The notes beneath the pieces were generated by a model. It worked only from the letters and a program-made list of their open reading frames with translations. It was not told where the DNA came from and ran no database searches. A stretch of 64,000 bases of DNA from Calditrichia bacterium (GTDB lineage Bacteria > Calditrichota > Calditrichia > RBG-13-44-9 > J075): positions 124,001 to 188,000 of the forward strand of contig JACKAP010000007.1 of the NCBI GenBank assembly GCA_020635015.1. Reading direction: 5' to 3'. The position numbers and the translations under genes were made by a program. Position 1 is the stretch's first letter, and the number at the start of each line of letters is the position of its first letter. Shown piece by piece: positions 18,009-27,195 of this stretch.

Positions 18009-18716
18009 ATGGTATTATTCACCTACATCCGGTTTTGCTTTATCAACTACCTGCGGCAGCATCGCTACATCTGGGATTTGATCGTGATCGTGCTTTTCAG
18101 CGTTTTTTTCGGAGGTTTTTTTGCCACCACGGAATTACACGACAATATCTGGCTGGTCTTTACGGTCTTTGCGATCATCCTGAATTTGCTCACCTCCTCA
18201 ATGTTGTTTTTCCTGGAGAAGGGTAATACCCTCTATTTCCTGCTGAGCAAGCCGGACAGCCGCCGACAACTCTTCCTGGCCAAGATCATCCTGATTGTGC
18301 TGGTGGACCTGTTTTGGGTGTTTTTGTTTGCGTTTCTTTACGGACTGCGTTTTTTATCGGTGGATTATTTTATGCTGCTGCCACTGCGCCTCTTTCTAAT
18401 CGCCCTGGTGCTGCTGCTCTCGACGCTGCTGCTCAGCCTGACCTACACCTATCATCCCCGGCAAATCTGGCTGGTGTTCCTGCTGATCATCTTCGGCAAC
18501 ATCATCAATAAGGAAGCGATGATGGTATTTGAAACCCCGGGCGACTACGCCAACCTCTTCGCGTTTCTGCTGCCTCCGTTCCTGGAACTCAATTTTATGG
18601 CCGTCACCCTGGATGTGCTGAACTGGCGGATGGTTTTCCTGGTGATTGCGCTCCTGCAGGTATGGCTGCTGTTTTACATCTCCCGGCGAAGAATGCTCCG
18701 GAAGGATTTGATTTAA
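18009..18716 (+). CDS. ABC-2-type permease-like membrane protein
   Basis: Integral membrane protein of about 236 residues with six predicted hydrophobic segments. After the first (WDLIVIVLFSVFFGGFF) comes LYFLLSKPDSRRQLFLAK, a polar turn like the one in ABC-2 export permeases, then alternating long helices to the C-terminal RRRMLRKDLI. ATG at 18009 (MVLFTYIRF) gives the cleanest start; 17985 and 17952 are in-frame alternatives, the latter beginning inside sequence next to the repeat. No ATP-binding gene is adjacent. A permease role is inferred from topology only. Confidence 0.45.
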   Translation: MVLFTYIRFCFINYLRQHRYIWDLIVIVLFSVFFGGFFATTELHDNIWLVFTVFAIILNLLTSSMLFFLEKGNTLYFLLSKPDSRRQLFLAKIILIVLVDLFWVFLFAFLYGLRFLSVDYFMLLPLRLFLIALVLLLSTLLLSLTYTYHPRQIWLVFLLIIFGNIINKEAMMVFETPGDYANLFAFLLPPFLELNFMAVTLDVLNWRMVFLVIALLQVWLLFYISRRRMLRKDLI

Positions 18717-18740
18717 GCGGTATTATGATTGTTCCCCGCT

Positions 18741-18767
18741 CTCGTTCCACGCTCAGCGTGGAACGAG
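18741..18767. repeat. Perfect 12-bp-arm hairpin ctcgttccacgc/gcgtggaacgag
   Basis: Perfect inverted repeat with a three-base loop (tca), placed between two convergent genes. It could end transcripts from either side but lacks a clear T-run. The same type of element is known as a dispersed repeat in several bacterial phyla. Confidence 0.75.
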
Positions 18768-18780
18768 AATACGTCATCTA

Positions 18781-19627
18781 TCAAACCAGATCAATCTTAT
18801 CCTGCAATCGATAGCCCTTCTCAGTCAATGCGACCGTCGCGGCGGGGATGACCGGGTCATGTTCAAATACAATGATCCACTGTTGATCCACAGCTCTTTT
18901 CAGGAAGTGTTTCTTCTCCTCAATCGTGGTCAGGGGATAGAGGTCGTAGGCCATCACCCAGGGAATGGAGACGTGGGCGGAGGTGGGCAGTAAATCGCCG
19001 GCAAAGAGCAGCGGCTGCCGGTCATCGTGAATCAGCACCATCTGCTGCCCCACGGTATGCCCTTCCACCGGTATCACCTCGATGCCGGGAAACAGCTCGC
19101 TGCCGTCTTCGAGCAGGATCAGCTGGTTGTTTTCCTGGAGGGGAATAAAATGCTGCTGAAAAAAGCTGGCGCGGTCTTTTTCGCTCGGCTGCATTGCCCA
19201 GCCGAACTGCCGACCTGCAGGTAGTATTTGGCATTGGGGAAGGTGGCGCGGACCGTTCCGTTCCGATCGCGGAAGGTCGATCCCCCGGCATGGTCGAAGT
19301 GCAGGTGGGTCAGGATCACATCGGTGATCTGCTCCGGCTTAATCCCGGCCTGCTGCAAGGCGGAAGCCAGGCTGTAGCGGGAATGATCGACCCATAAATA
19401 TCATTCAGCTTATCGTCAAAACTATCGCCGATGCCGGTGTCGACCAGAATTTTCCGTTTTTCTCCTTCGATCAGCAATAGATTGGTGCACATCTGAATGC
19501 GGTTACGCTCGTCCCCCGGTTTCTGCCGTTCCCACAGCGTGCGCGGCACCACCCCGAACATCGCTCCCCCATCCAGGCGAAACCGCCCGGCATCTAATAA
19601 CTTGACCTGATAGTTTCCAATCTGCAT
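18781..19627 (-). CDS. MBL-fold metallo-hydrolase, two frameshifts
   Basis: Metallo-beta-lactamase-fold hydrolase, related to N-acyl-homoserine-lactonase-like and quorum-quenching enzymes by its HLHFDHAGG zinc motif, VEGHTVGQQM and LFAGDLLPTSAHV. The start MQIGNYQVKLLDAGRF is at 19627. The frame changes near 19391-19393, where one missing G/C in a run restores DIYGVDHSRYSLASALQQAG. It changes again near 19212, where one missing base restores LQVGEFGWAMQPSEK. The repaired protein of about 282 residues looks intact, so sequencing errors are likely. Substrate unknown. Confidence 0.7.
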
Positions 19628-19669
19628 AAAATCCTCGGATGTTATTAATGATTGCTAATGAAAAAGAAG

Positions 19670-19752
19670 TGAATGGGTGAATGGGTGGAAGGGTATATGG
19701 GTAAAAACGGTGGTCTTCACCTGGCCTGTAATCCCATTCACCCATTCACCCC
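19670..19752. repeat. Family A hairpin, copy 4
   Basis: Left arm gtgaatgggtgaatgggtgg, right arm cccattcacccattcacccc, with gggtaaaaacggtgg at the start of the loop (a variant of the family core). It lies between divergent genes, upstream of the APC permease. Confidence 0.75.
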
Positions 19753-19849
19753 AAAAATATACCCAGCCGCCACCACAGAAACAATTCCTTACATTTTATT
19801 CGATAAATTCATATCTTATCAGCGATTGGCTCACAGGTAAGGACGGCGA

Positions 19850-21926
19850 ATGGCGATTTTGGACAAATCGAAGCGGCTCAAGAAGGAACTGACCCTTTTC
19901 AACATCTACACCATCGCCACCGGTACTACGATTGCCTCGGGATTCTTCCTGCTTCCCGGGCTGGCGTTTGCCGAAGCCGGTCCCGGTATGGTGCTCAGCT
20001 ATCTGCTTGCCTCCATCCCGGTATTCCCGGCCCTGCTCAGCAAAGCCGAACTGGCCACCGCCATGCCCCGCTCGGGCGGAGTTTACTACTTCTTGGACCG
20101 CAGCATGGGGCCGCTATGGGGCACTGTGGGCGGTCTGGGTACCTGGTTGGCCCTGATCCTGAAAACCGCTTTTGCCCTGGTGGGTATGGGCGCTTATGTC
20201 AGCCTGTTTCTGCCTGAGGTGCCGCTCCAACCGCTAGCAATCGGCCTTGCGATATTGTTCGGGATCGTCAACCTGGGGGCTCGCAGACGGCATCTTCCAG
20301 AGTGTGCTGGTGGTGGGCTTACTGCTGATCCTGGGCGGTTTTAGGCATCGGTCTATCGGCGATCAACCGCAAAATTTCAGGAGATTCCCAATAGCGATCC
20401 GGCGATATTTTTCCAGCACTGCCGGTCTGGTCTATATCGTTACGTCGGGAGGCACAGGATCGCCAGCGTGGCCGAAATCAAAATCCCGAGCGCAACATCC
20501 CACTGGGAATGTTCCTGGCCCTGGGCACCGCGACAGTGGTATACCTGGTGGGCACTGTCGTGATGGTCAACACATTATCCGGCAGCAGAGTTGAGCAATG
20601 CGCTAACCCCGTGGCGCTGGCGACCAGCCAGAGTGCCAGGTGGACGCTACCGGCGCAGTGGTGTCGATCCGCGCGATCTGGCTTTCTTTCGTGGCCAATG
20701 CCGGCATACTGAGCGCTTCCCGCTATCCTCTGGCGATGAGCCGCGATCACCTCTTCCCGGCTTTTTTGGGACGGCTATCCCGGCTGCATACCCCGGCAAA
20801 CGCCATTTTCCTCACCGTGGGCCTGATCGTCTGTTTCCTGCTGCTGTTCGATCCCACCAAGATCGCCAAATTGGCCAGCGCCTTTCAACTGCTGCTGTTT
20901 GCCCTGGTGTGCCTGGTGGTAATCGTCATGCGGGAAAGCCACATCCCCTCTTACGATCCCGGCTTCCGCTCCCCGCTCTACCCCTGGATGCAAATATTCG
21001 GCATCGTGGTCTGCTTCCTGCTGATCATCGAAATGGGCTGGCTGCCGACCCTCTTCACCCTGGGCCTGCTGGCGATCGGCACCATCTGGTATTTTTATTA
21101 CGCCCGGGAAAAAGTAGTTCGTGGAGGGGCGATTTACCACATTTTCGCCCGCCTGGGAGAACTGCGCTTCGAAGGGCTGGACCGGGAACTGCGCGGCATC
21201 CTGAAAGAGAAAGGCCTGCGGGCGCAGGATCCCTTCGACAGCCTGGTATCGCAGGCCGCGGTAATCGACATCGAGGGGAAAGTTGATTTTGAAAAAGTGG
21301 TCCGGCGCGCTGCGGAGGTGTTGAGTCAAAAAGTCGCTGTTGACACCGGAGTGCTGTTCGATAAATTTATGCAAGGCACCCGCATCGGTGCCACGCCGGT
21401 ATCCCACGGGGCTGCCCTGCCCCATCTTCGCCTGGGGGATATCCGACAGGCGGAATTGATCATCGTGCGTACCGACAGCGGGGTCTATGTCGATATCGCC
21501 GATGAGTTCCTCCGCAAGCATGCCAGCGACAATCCGGTGTTCGCCTTCTTTTTCCTGGTCAGCCCGGAAGCCAATCCCGGCCTGCATCTGCGTATCCTGG
21601 CCCAGATTGCCGGCCGGGTGGACGACCGGGACTTCACCCGCCAGTGGCTGGCGGCGGAAACCGAGCAGGAGATTAAAGAAGTGCTGCTGCGGGAAGATCA
21701 TTTCCTCTCCCTGGAAGTTCGCGATGATAATGCCACCGCCAGACTGATCGATCGCCCCATTTCTGCAATCCATATGCCGGAAGGAAGCCTGATCTCCATG
21801 ATCCATCGCGCCGGGAATGTCATCATCCCCCGGGGCAGCACCGTGCTGCATCAGGGGGACCGCTTAACGATCATCGGCTATCCCGAGGGCATCCGGCGTT
21901 TAAAGAAAGAATACTTGATCGAATAG
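19850..21926 (+). pseudogene. APC amino-acid permease fused to EIIA-like and RCK_C domains, multiply frameshifted
   Basis: Membrane transporter of the APC superfamily. The N-terminus FNIYTIATGTTIASGFFLLP and RSGGVYYFLDRSMGP are typical. After about 430 membrane residues comes a PTS EIIA type-2-like domain (IGATPVSHGAALPHLRLG, with the equivalent of the phospho-histidine) and a C-terminal TrkA/RCK_C domain (PISAIHMPEGSLISMIHR ... GDRLTIIGYPEGI). The reading frame is clean to about 20275 and from about 20640. In between several indels are needed: 20277 in a G-run, near 20340, 20385-20470 and 20600-20640. This density makes either a poor-quality stretch or a real pseudogene possible. ThpR follows after 6 bases. 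Confidence 0.7.
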
Positions 21927-21932
21927 CGAGGT

Positions 21933-22508
21933 ATGCCGGTGGAAAAAATCCGTACGTTTATCGCGATTAAAATTCCCCGCAAACTGGAAGCCGCACTGGA
22001 CGGGCTGCTGGCAGAGTTGCGCCGCGCCGGCGGGGATGTGAAGTGGGTCAATCCCGCCTCGGTGCACATCACCCTGAAGTTTCTGGGAGAAATTACCCCG
22101 GATGATGTTGCCCGGGTGTCCCGGGCGGTGGAATCCGCCACCGCCGGCAAAATTTCCTTCGTGCTGAGCAGCGGAGCAAAAGGCGCATTTCCCAACTTGA
22201 GGCGGCCGCGCGTGTTCTGGGTAGGGCTGCAGGAGCAGCATCAGGCGCAGTTGCGGGAGTTGCAGCAAGATATCGAAAAGCGCCTGGAAGCGGTTGGCTT
22301 TCCCCGGGAAGCACGTGCCTTTAAACCCCATCTGACGATTGGGCGGGTGCGCAGTCTGCGCGATATCGACCAGGTGGTGACAGCATTCACCCGAAACGAT
22401 TTTCCCATTATAGACCTGCCGGTGAGTGAAGTATTGATCATGAAAAGCGAATTGACCCGGGCGGGGGCGGTGTATTCGGTGCAGCAGGCATTTCCGTTGG
22501 GTAAATAG
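21933..22508 (+). CDS. thpR: RNA 2',3'-cyclic phosphodiesterase (2H family)
   Basis: 2H-phosphoesterase of the LigT/ThpR family, opening 2',3'-cyclic phosphate ends of RNA. The two catalytic HxTx motifs are HITLKFLG (about residue 47) and HLTIGRV (about 131). The 191-residue length is normal. ATG at 21933 has GAGG only two bases upstream, whereas GTG at 21939 has it at a good spacing of 7, so translation may begin at the GTG. It overlaps the transcript of the permease gene, six bases downstream of its stop. Confidence 0.88.
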   Translation: MPVEKIRTFIAIKIPRKLEAALDGLLAELRRAGGDVKWVNPASVHITLKFLGEITPDDVARVSRAVESATAGKISFVLSSGAKGAFPNLRRPRVFWVGLQEQHQAQLRELQQDIEKRLEAVGFPREARAFKPHLTIGRVRSLRDIDQVVTAFTRNDFPIIDLPVSEVLIMKSELTRAGAVYSVQQAFPLGK

Positions 22509-22510
22509 TT

Positions 22511-22543
22511 GAGCGAAGAGCGAAGAGCGAAGAGCGAAGAGCG
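22511..22543. repeat. Tandem heptamer gagcgaa
   Basis: About 4.7 perfect copies of gagcgaa immediately after the ThpR stop codon. Confidence 0.8.
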
Positions 22544-22626
22544 TAATAATTATAAAATAATTTTCCGAATTTTGCTCTATAATGCCAATATATCAATGAA
22601 GGGTCGGTCAGCGGTTAAAAAGCACT

Positions 22627-22710
22627 TGTAGCTGGGTAGCCGGGTGAATGGGTTGACATACTTGAGATCGGGTATAGGCGCTCTACCATTCACCCGGCTA
22701 CCCAGCTACA
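22627..22710. repeat. Family A-like perfect hairpin, copy 5
   Basis: Perfect 25-bp arms: tgtagctgggtagccgggtg plus aatgg on the left, and ccattcacccggctacccag plus ctaca on the right, with a loop of about 33 bases. It lies 20 bases before the candidate recA promoter. Confidence 0.85.
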
Positions 22711-22729
22711 AATTTTATTAATTTTGCGC

Positions 22730-22760
22730 TTGGATATCGTTGCGGCGTATTCTATATTTG
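22730..22760 (+). promoter_or_regulatory. Bacteroidota-type promoter candidate for recA
   Basis: TTGG (22730-22733), 19-base spacer, TATATTTG (22753-22760). The downstream box fits the Bacteroidota consensus TAnnTTTG at correct spacing from a near-TTTG upstream box. This leaves a leader of about 120 bases before the ATG. No LexA-type dyad was recognised in the gap 22509-22888. Confidence 0.45.
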
Positions 22761-22888
22761 ACGTATATTTTTGTTCACTATCAATCTAATCCGGCAAACG
22801 CACGGGTTCACAGCCGAAACTCCTGCGTGGCCTGCCGGTAGCGGTGATGTTTTTGACAATTGTTTTATCCCAAACCCACGAGGTCAAC

Positions 22889-23947
22889 ATGAGTATCGAT
22901 AACGGTGATAAGCAGAAAGCAGTCGATCTGGCCGTGACCCAGATCGAGCGTCAATTTGGTAAAGGCTCGATCATGCGCCTGGGCGACCGCCCCAAGATAA
23001 ACGTCGATGTGATCCCTACCGGTTCCATCTCCCTGGATAACGCGCTGGGCATCGGTGGGATTCCCCGGGGGCGGATCATCGAGGTCTTCGGGCCGGAGTC
23101 ATCCGGTAAAACCACGCTCACCCTCCATATCATTGCCGAAGCCCAGCGGTCCGGGGGTCTGGCGGCATTTGTAGACGCCGAGCATGCTCTGGATCCGATC
23201 TACGCGCGTAAGCTGGGGGTCGATACGGTCAACCTGCTGGTTTCCCAGCCGGACCACGGGGAACAGGCGCTGGAGATTGTCGAGACCCTGGTGCGCAGCG
23301 GCGCGCTGGATGTGGTGGTGGTGGACTCCGTTGCTGCGCTGGTGCCCCGGGCGGAGATCGAAGGGGAAATGGGCGACTCCCACATGGGTCTGCAGGCCCG
23401 CTTGATGTCTCAGGCCCTGCGTAAGCTCACCGCCACGGTCAGCCGCTCCAACACTTCGGTTATTTTCATCAACCAATTGCGGGAAAAGATTGGGGTGATG
23501 TTCGGCAACCCGGAAACCACCACCGGTGGCCGGGCGCTGAAGTTTTATACCTCGATCCGGATCGACATCCGCCGGATCGCCTCGATCAAAAACGGCACCG
23601 ACCTGGTGGGTAACCGCACCAAAGTGAAGATCGTCAAAAACAAGTTAGCCCCACCCTTCCGCGAATGCGAATTTGACATCATGTATTCCCAGGGAATCTC
23701 CCGGGAAGGCGATTTGCTGGATCTTGCCTCGGACATGAACATCTTGCAAAAGAGCGGTACCTGGTATAGTTTTGGAGACGAACGGCTGGGCCAGGGCCGG
23801 GAGAATGTTAAGGCATACCTCAAGGAAAATGTCGAATTCCGTGAGAAGCTGGAAAAGCTGGTGCGCCAGAAGCTTCATCTGGATCCGGACGCGCCGGAAG
23901 CAACCCCGGCGGCGGAAGCCGACAACAAAAATGCCAAGAAGAAATAG
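22889..23947 (+). CDS. recA: Recombinase A
   Basis: DNA-dependent ATPase that forms filaments on single-stranded DNA, drives strand exchange and triggers SOS cleavage. Start ATG at 22889 (MSIDNGDKQKAVD) with GAGG 6 bases upstream; the longer frame from 22844 lacks a site. The Walker A GPESSGKTT is at about residue 68. QFGKGSIMRLGD, DSVAALVPRAEIEGEMGD (Walker B region), INQLREKIGVMFGNPETTTGG (loop L2) and the C-terminal basic tail NAKKK are all present. 352 residues, normal length. recX follows after a hairpin. Confidence 0.97.
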   Translation: MSIDNGDKQKAVDLAVTQIERQFGKGSIMRLGDRPKINVDVIPTGSISLDNALGIGGIPRGRIIEVFGPESSGKTTLTLHIIAEAQRSGGLAAFVDAEHALDPIYARKLGVDTVNLLVSQPDHGEQALEIVETLVRSGALDVVVVDSVAALVPRAEIEGEMGDSHMGLQARLMSQALRKLTATVSRSNTSVIFINQLREKIGVMFGNPETTTGGRALKFYTSIRIDIRRIASIKNGTDLVGNRTKVKIVKNKLAPPFRECEFDIMYSQGISREGDLLDLASDMNILQKSGTWYSFGDERLGQGRENVKAYLKENVEFREKLEKLVRQKLHLDPDAPEATPAAEADNKNAKKK

Positions 23948-23956
23948 TTTTATGAC

Positions 23957-23992
23957 CGGTGCATCGTCGTGGTGATGATGCACCGTTTCTTT
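23957..23992 (+). terminator. Hairpin between recA and recX (possible attenuator)
   Basis: Perfect 9-bp stem cggtgcatc/gatgcaccg with an 11-base loop, followed by tttcttt, ending five bases before the recX ATG. It is likely to lower recX expression relative to recA, as described for the recA-recX junction of Escherichia coli. Confidence 0.6.
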
Positions 23993-23996
23993 GCCC

Positions 23997-24641
23997 ATGC
24001 CGACGATTATTCAAATCGAATTCAAACGCCGCCGCCCCGAACGGTTTGTGGTGCAGTGGGACAACGGAGAGACCCATCTGTTCAGTCCGGAAATTGCCGC
24101 AACCTACCGCTTCGCTCCCGGAAAAGAATTCAGCGATGCGGCGTATCGCCAGATCTTGCGGGAAGATGGCGTTCGCCGGGCCAAGGACCAGATGCTCCGC
24201 TACCTGGGTATCCGCGCCCATAGCCGCCAGGAGCTCCGCCGCAAAACTCTCGCCAAGGGCTTCCAGCCGGACCACGTCGATGAAGCCCTCGATGCCCTGG
24301 AAAACCTCAAGCTGATCGATGACGCTCAGTTCGTGCGCCAATTTATTCACAACGAACTGACCCTCCGCCCCTGCAGCAAAAATCTTCTCCTGGAAAAGCT
24401 GTTACAAAAGGGGGTTGATCGCGCCATTCTGCAGCCAATTCTCGATGAGATCTATGCGACCCAATCACCGGAGGAAATCATCCACCAGATTGCCGCCCGG
24501 TTTTTGCAGCGCCAGCGCCATCTAACTCCCCCCAAACGCACCGAAAAGCTGATCCGCCACCTACAGGGCAAGGGGTTTGAGTGGGAACTGATCAACTGGG
24601 TGCTGTACGATTCGGGCTTGATCGACCGGCAGGAAGAATAA
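23997..24641 (+). CDS. recX: RecX regulatory protein
   Basis: All-helical modulator of RecA filaments, about 214 residues. Conserved RecX features include MLRYLGIRAHSRQELRRKTLAKGF, EALDALENLKLIDDAQFVRQF and a C-terminal GFEWELINWVLYDSG, in three repeated three-helix units. The N-terminal 50 residues form a beta-rich extension (IQIEFKRRRPERFVVQWDNG) found in a subset of RecX proteins. ATG at 23997 is used in preference to the TTG at 23991. Position directly behind recA and the hairpin between them support a co-transcribed, down-tuned partner. Confidence 0.9.
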   Translation: MPTIIQIEFKRRRPERFVVQWDNGETHLFSPEIAATYRFAPGKEFSDAAYRQILREDGVRRAKDQMLRYLGIRAHSRQELRRKTLAKGFQPDHVDEALDALENLKLIDDAQFVRQFIHNELTLRPCSKNLLLEKLLQKGVDRAILQPILDEIYATQSPEEIIHQIAARFLQRQRHLTPPKRTEKLIRHLQGKGFEWELINWVLYDSGLIDRQEE

Positions 24642-24672
24642 ATCGATTTATCGCTGTAAAGTTTGTAGCCCA

Positions 24673-24752
24673 AACAGATTCCTCGGCTGGTGCCTTCGGA
24701 ATGACTACGATGATGCAGGCATTCCGAATGAAGCGCAGTGAGGAATCTGTTC
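24673..24752. repeat. cagattcctc/gaggaatctg inverted repeat
   Basis: Outer arms aacagattcctc and gaggaatctgtt; inner pair ttcggaatg/cattccgaa. Located in the 408-base gap 24642-25049. The rest of that gap has a short GC hairpin at about 24856-24873 and the element at 24946-25008, and no gene. Confidence 0.65.
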
Positions 24753-24945
24753 GCGCAAAAGATCTGAGAATCTGCATCCCATGACCTCATCTTGAGAGTT
24801 CCCCGTTCCAGATAATCCTCCCATTGAAATTAACAACAATATGTAGTACTTTATCACCGGCATTTCGCGCCGGGGAACTATTTTTACAAAGCGGATTTAG
24901 ATTTCTCGTATCAGGTAAGCGGTTAAATCGTTTGCGGAATAATTT

Positions 24946-25008
24946 TCGACAGGATCAACAGGATGGACCGGATTGGGGTTATCAAACAAATCGGTTGATC
25001 CTGTTCAG
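24946..25008. repeat. aggatcaac/gttgatcct inverted repeat
   Basis: Left side cgacaggatcaacaggatgg, right side aatcggttgatcctgttcag, with a loop of about 25 bases. It precedes the DsbD gene by 41 bases. Confidence 0.55.
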
Positions 25009-25049
25009 CCAGTCAAAAAAGAACCATTATCAGACACACAGGAAATCCG

Positions 25050-27191
25050 ATGCGACACTTTGTGCAAATTTATTGGCTCATTTTTATTTTAAGCTTGTCA
25101 AGCATGACCACCGCCAGCGTGGTCAACACCGGGCAGGTGGAGGCGGAACTGGTTTCGGAAGTAAAGACGATCCGTCCCGCTCAGCCATTCTGGGTGGCGC
25201 TCCGCCTGAAAATGGCCCCACACTGGCACGTCTACTGGATCAATCCCGGTGATGCCGGCCAGGCGCCCAGCGTGGAGTGGACGCTGCCGGAAGGATTCCA
25301 GACCGGGGAGATCCAGTGGCCCTATCCCAAACGGGTCTGGATGGATGAATTCGTCAACTTTGGTTATGAGGACGAAGTACTGCTGATGGTGCAGATCACC
25401 CCGCCCAACAATCTGGATCCCGAACAGGTAGTCGAATTGAAAGCTGCTGCCGATTGGTTGGTCTGTAAAGATGTCTGCATCCCGGAATCCGGCGAGGTAT
25501 CCCTTACGCTGACCGTACAAGACGGCCCGCCGGAGACCGATCCGCAATGGTTGAAGGCTTTCGCGGAGACCCGGTCACGCTTGCCCCTGACCCAATCCGA
25601 CTGGCAGATCGAGGCGGCAGTTGAAGATACCAGCCTGGTGATCGTTGCCACGCCGCCGACCTGGTTCAGCGGCACGCTCAGCAAGACCATCTTTTTTCCT
25701 TATGAAGAATTCCTGATCCACAACGCCGCCGAGCAGGGTTTTGAGAAAACCGGCGGCAGTTACCGCATCATGGTTCCCCTGGCGGTGGCCAAAGCAGATC
25801 TTCCCGAGAAAATGGCCGGCATCCTGGTCACCGACAGCGGATGGCGCGGTGAAGGTTCGGAGAAAGCCCTGGAGATTGATGTTCCGGTGGCGACAAAATT
25901 GAGCGCGGCATCCGGCGCCCAGAGCGGCAACGGCCTGAAAAGCCTGCTCCTGGCCCTGGGATTTGCCTTCATGGGAGGGATAATCCTCAACCTGATGCCT
26001 TGCGTGCTGCCGGTGCTCTCCCTGAAGATCCTTAGCTTTGTGCAGCAGGCCGGGGAAGATCGTAAAAAAGTGTTTCATCACGGTTTGATGTTTACCTTTG
26101 GGGTGCTGGCGTCTTTCTGGGTGCTGGCGGGAGCCCTGCTGCTGCTCCGGGCCGGCGGCGAACAGCTGGGTTGGGGATTTCAACTGCAATCGCCGTCATT
26201 CATCGTGTTTTTAGCGGTTTTCCTGTTTCTCTTCGGCCTGAGTTTGTTTGGGGTGTTTGAGATCGGCACTTCATTAATGGGGGTGGGTCAGAATGTTCCG
26301 GCCAAATCCGGCGGCTTCGGCTCCTTCATGAGCGGGGTTACTGCCACGGTGGTGGCCACCCCCTGCACCGCCCCTTTCATGGGGTCGGCGTTGGGATTCG
26401 CCCTCAGCCAGCCGGCCCTGGTGGCAATGCTGATCTTTACCTCGCTGGGTATGGGCATGGCGGCTCCCTATGTGGTGCTGGCCTCCAGCCCGGCGCTGAT
26501 GCGCTTTGTGCCCAAACCGGGCCTGTGGATGGAGTCGCTGAAGCAGTTTATGGGCTTTCTACTGATGGCCACGGTGATCTGGCTCGCCTGGGTCTTGGGC
26601 AATCAGGCTGGGGTCAATGCAGTGGTGCTGCTGCTGTTCGTGCTGCTGTTCGTCAGCGTCGGTGGGTGGATCCTGGGTCGCTGGGGCAGCCCGGTGAAAG
26701 AGAAACACACCCGTCTGACCGCGCAAGTGGGGGCCGTGCTGCTGATCCTGGTTCCGCTCTACCTGTTTATCGCCAATCTTGATCTGTTTGCTGTGACTCC
26801 ATCGTCGAACGGCAATCCCGCGGCAGCGAAATCTGCTGAAGGCATTGCCTGGCAGCCGTTTTCCCCACAACTGGTTCAGGACCTGCGCAGTGAAGGCAAA
26901 CCGGTGTTTATCGATTTCACTGCCAGTTGGTGCCTGAGCTGCCAGGTCAACAAGAAAGTCGCTTTTGGCTCGGAGGAAGTGCAAAAGGCGTTCTCCCGCC
27001 TGGGGGTCAATGCGCTGATCGCCGACTGGACCTCGCGCGATGAGACCATCACCCGGGCGCTGGCCGAATTCGGCCGCAACAGCGTGCCGCTTTATGTGCT
27101 TTACAGCTCTGATCCGAATCGGGAGCCAATCATCCTGCCGGAACTGATCACCCCCGGAATTGTGCTAGACGCCTTGAAGGAAATTGAGTAA
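25050..27191 (+). CDS. DsbD-type thiol:disulfide interchange protein
   Basis: Inner-membrane electron conduit that passes reducing power from cytosolic thioredoxin to periplasmic partners. Order: signal peptide (1-22); N-terminal DsbD-alpha-like domain with paired cysteines WLVCKDVCIP near residue 138; eight-helix CcdA/DsbD membrane domain (about 290-585) with NLMPCVLPVLSLK and VVATPCTAPFMG, each holding a transmembrane redox cysteine; C-terminal thioredoxin-like domain with SWCLSCQVNKK near 626. 713 residues, full length. AGGAAA is 7 bases before the ATG. It is convergent with a stand-alone DsbD N-domain protein, possibly a client or partner. Confidence 0.92.
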   Translation: MRHFVQIYWLIFILSLSSMTTASVVNTGQVEAELVSEVKTIRPAQPFWVALRLKMAPHWHVYWINPGDAGQAPSVEWTLPEGFQTGEIQWPYPKRVWMDEFVNFGYEDEVLLMVQITPPNNLDPEQVVELKAAADWLVCKDVCIPESGEVSLTLTVQDGPPETDPQWLKAFAETRSRLPLTQSDWQIEAAVEDTSLVIVATPPTWFSGTLSKTIFFPYEEFLIHNAAEQGFEKTGGSYRIMVPLAVAKADLPEKMAGILVTDSGWRGEGSEKALEIDVPVATKLSAASGAQSGNGLKSLLLALGFAFMGGIILNLMPCVLPVLSLKILSFVQQAGEDRKKVFHHGLMFTFGVLASFWVLAGALLLLRAGGEQLGWGFQLQSPSFIVFLAVFLFLFGLSLFGVFEIGTSLMGVGQNVPAKSGGFGSFMSGVTATVVATPCTAPFMGSALGFALSQPALVAMLIFTSLGMGMAAPYVVLASSPALMRFVPKPGLWMESLKQFMGFLLMATVIWLAWVLGNQAGVNAVVLLLFVLLFVSVGGWILGRWGSPVKEKHTRLTAQVGAVLLILVPLYLFIANLDLFAVTPSSNGNPAAAKSAEGIAWQPFSPQLVQDLRSEGKPVFIDFTASWCLSCQVNKKVAFGSEEVQKAFSRLGVNALIADWTSRDETITRALAEFGRNSVPLYVLYSSDPNREPIILPELITPGIVLDALKEIE

Positions 27192-27195
27192 AAGA

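Noticed and set aside
20775..21851. 358-residue minus-strand open frame over the APC permease
   Set aside because: Antisense to recognised permease, EIIA and RCK_C sequence; no ribosome site.
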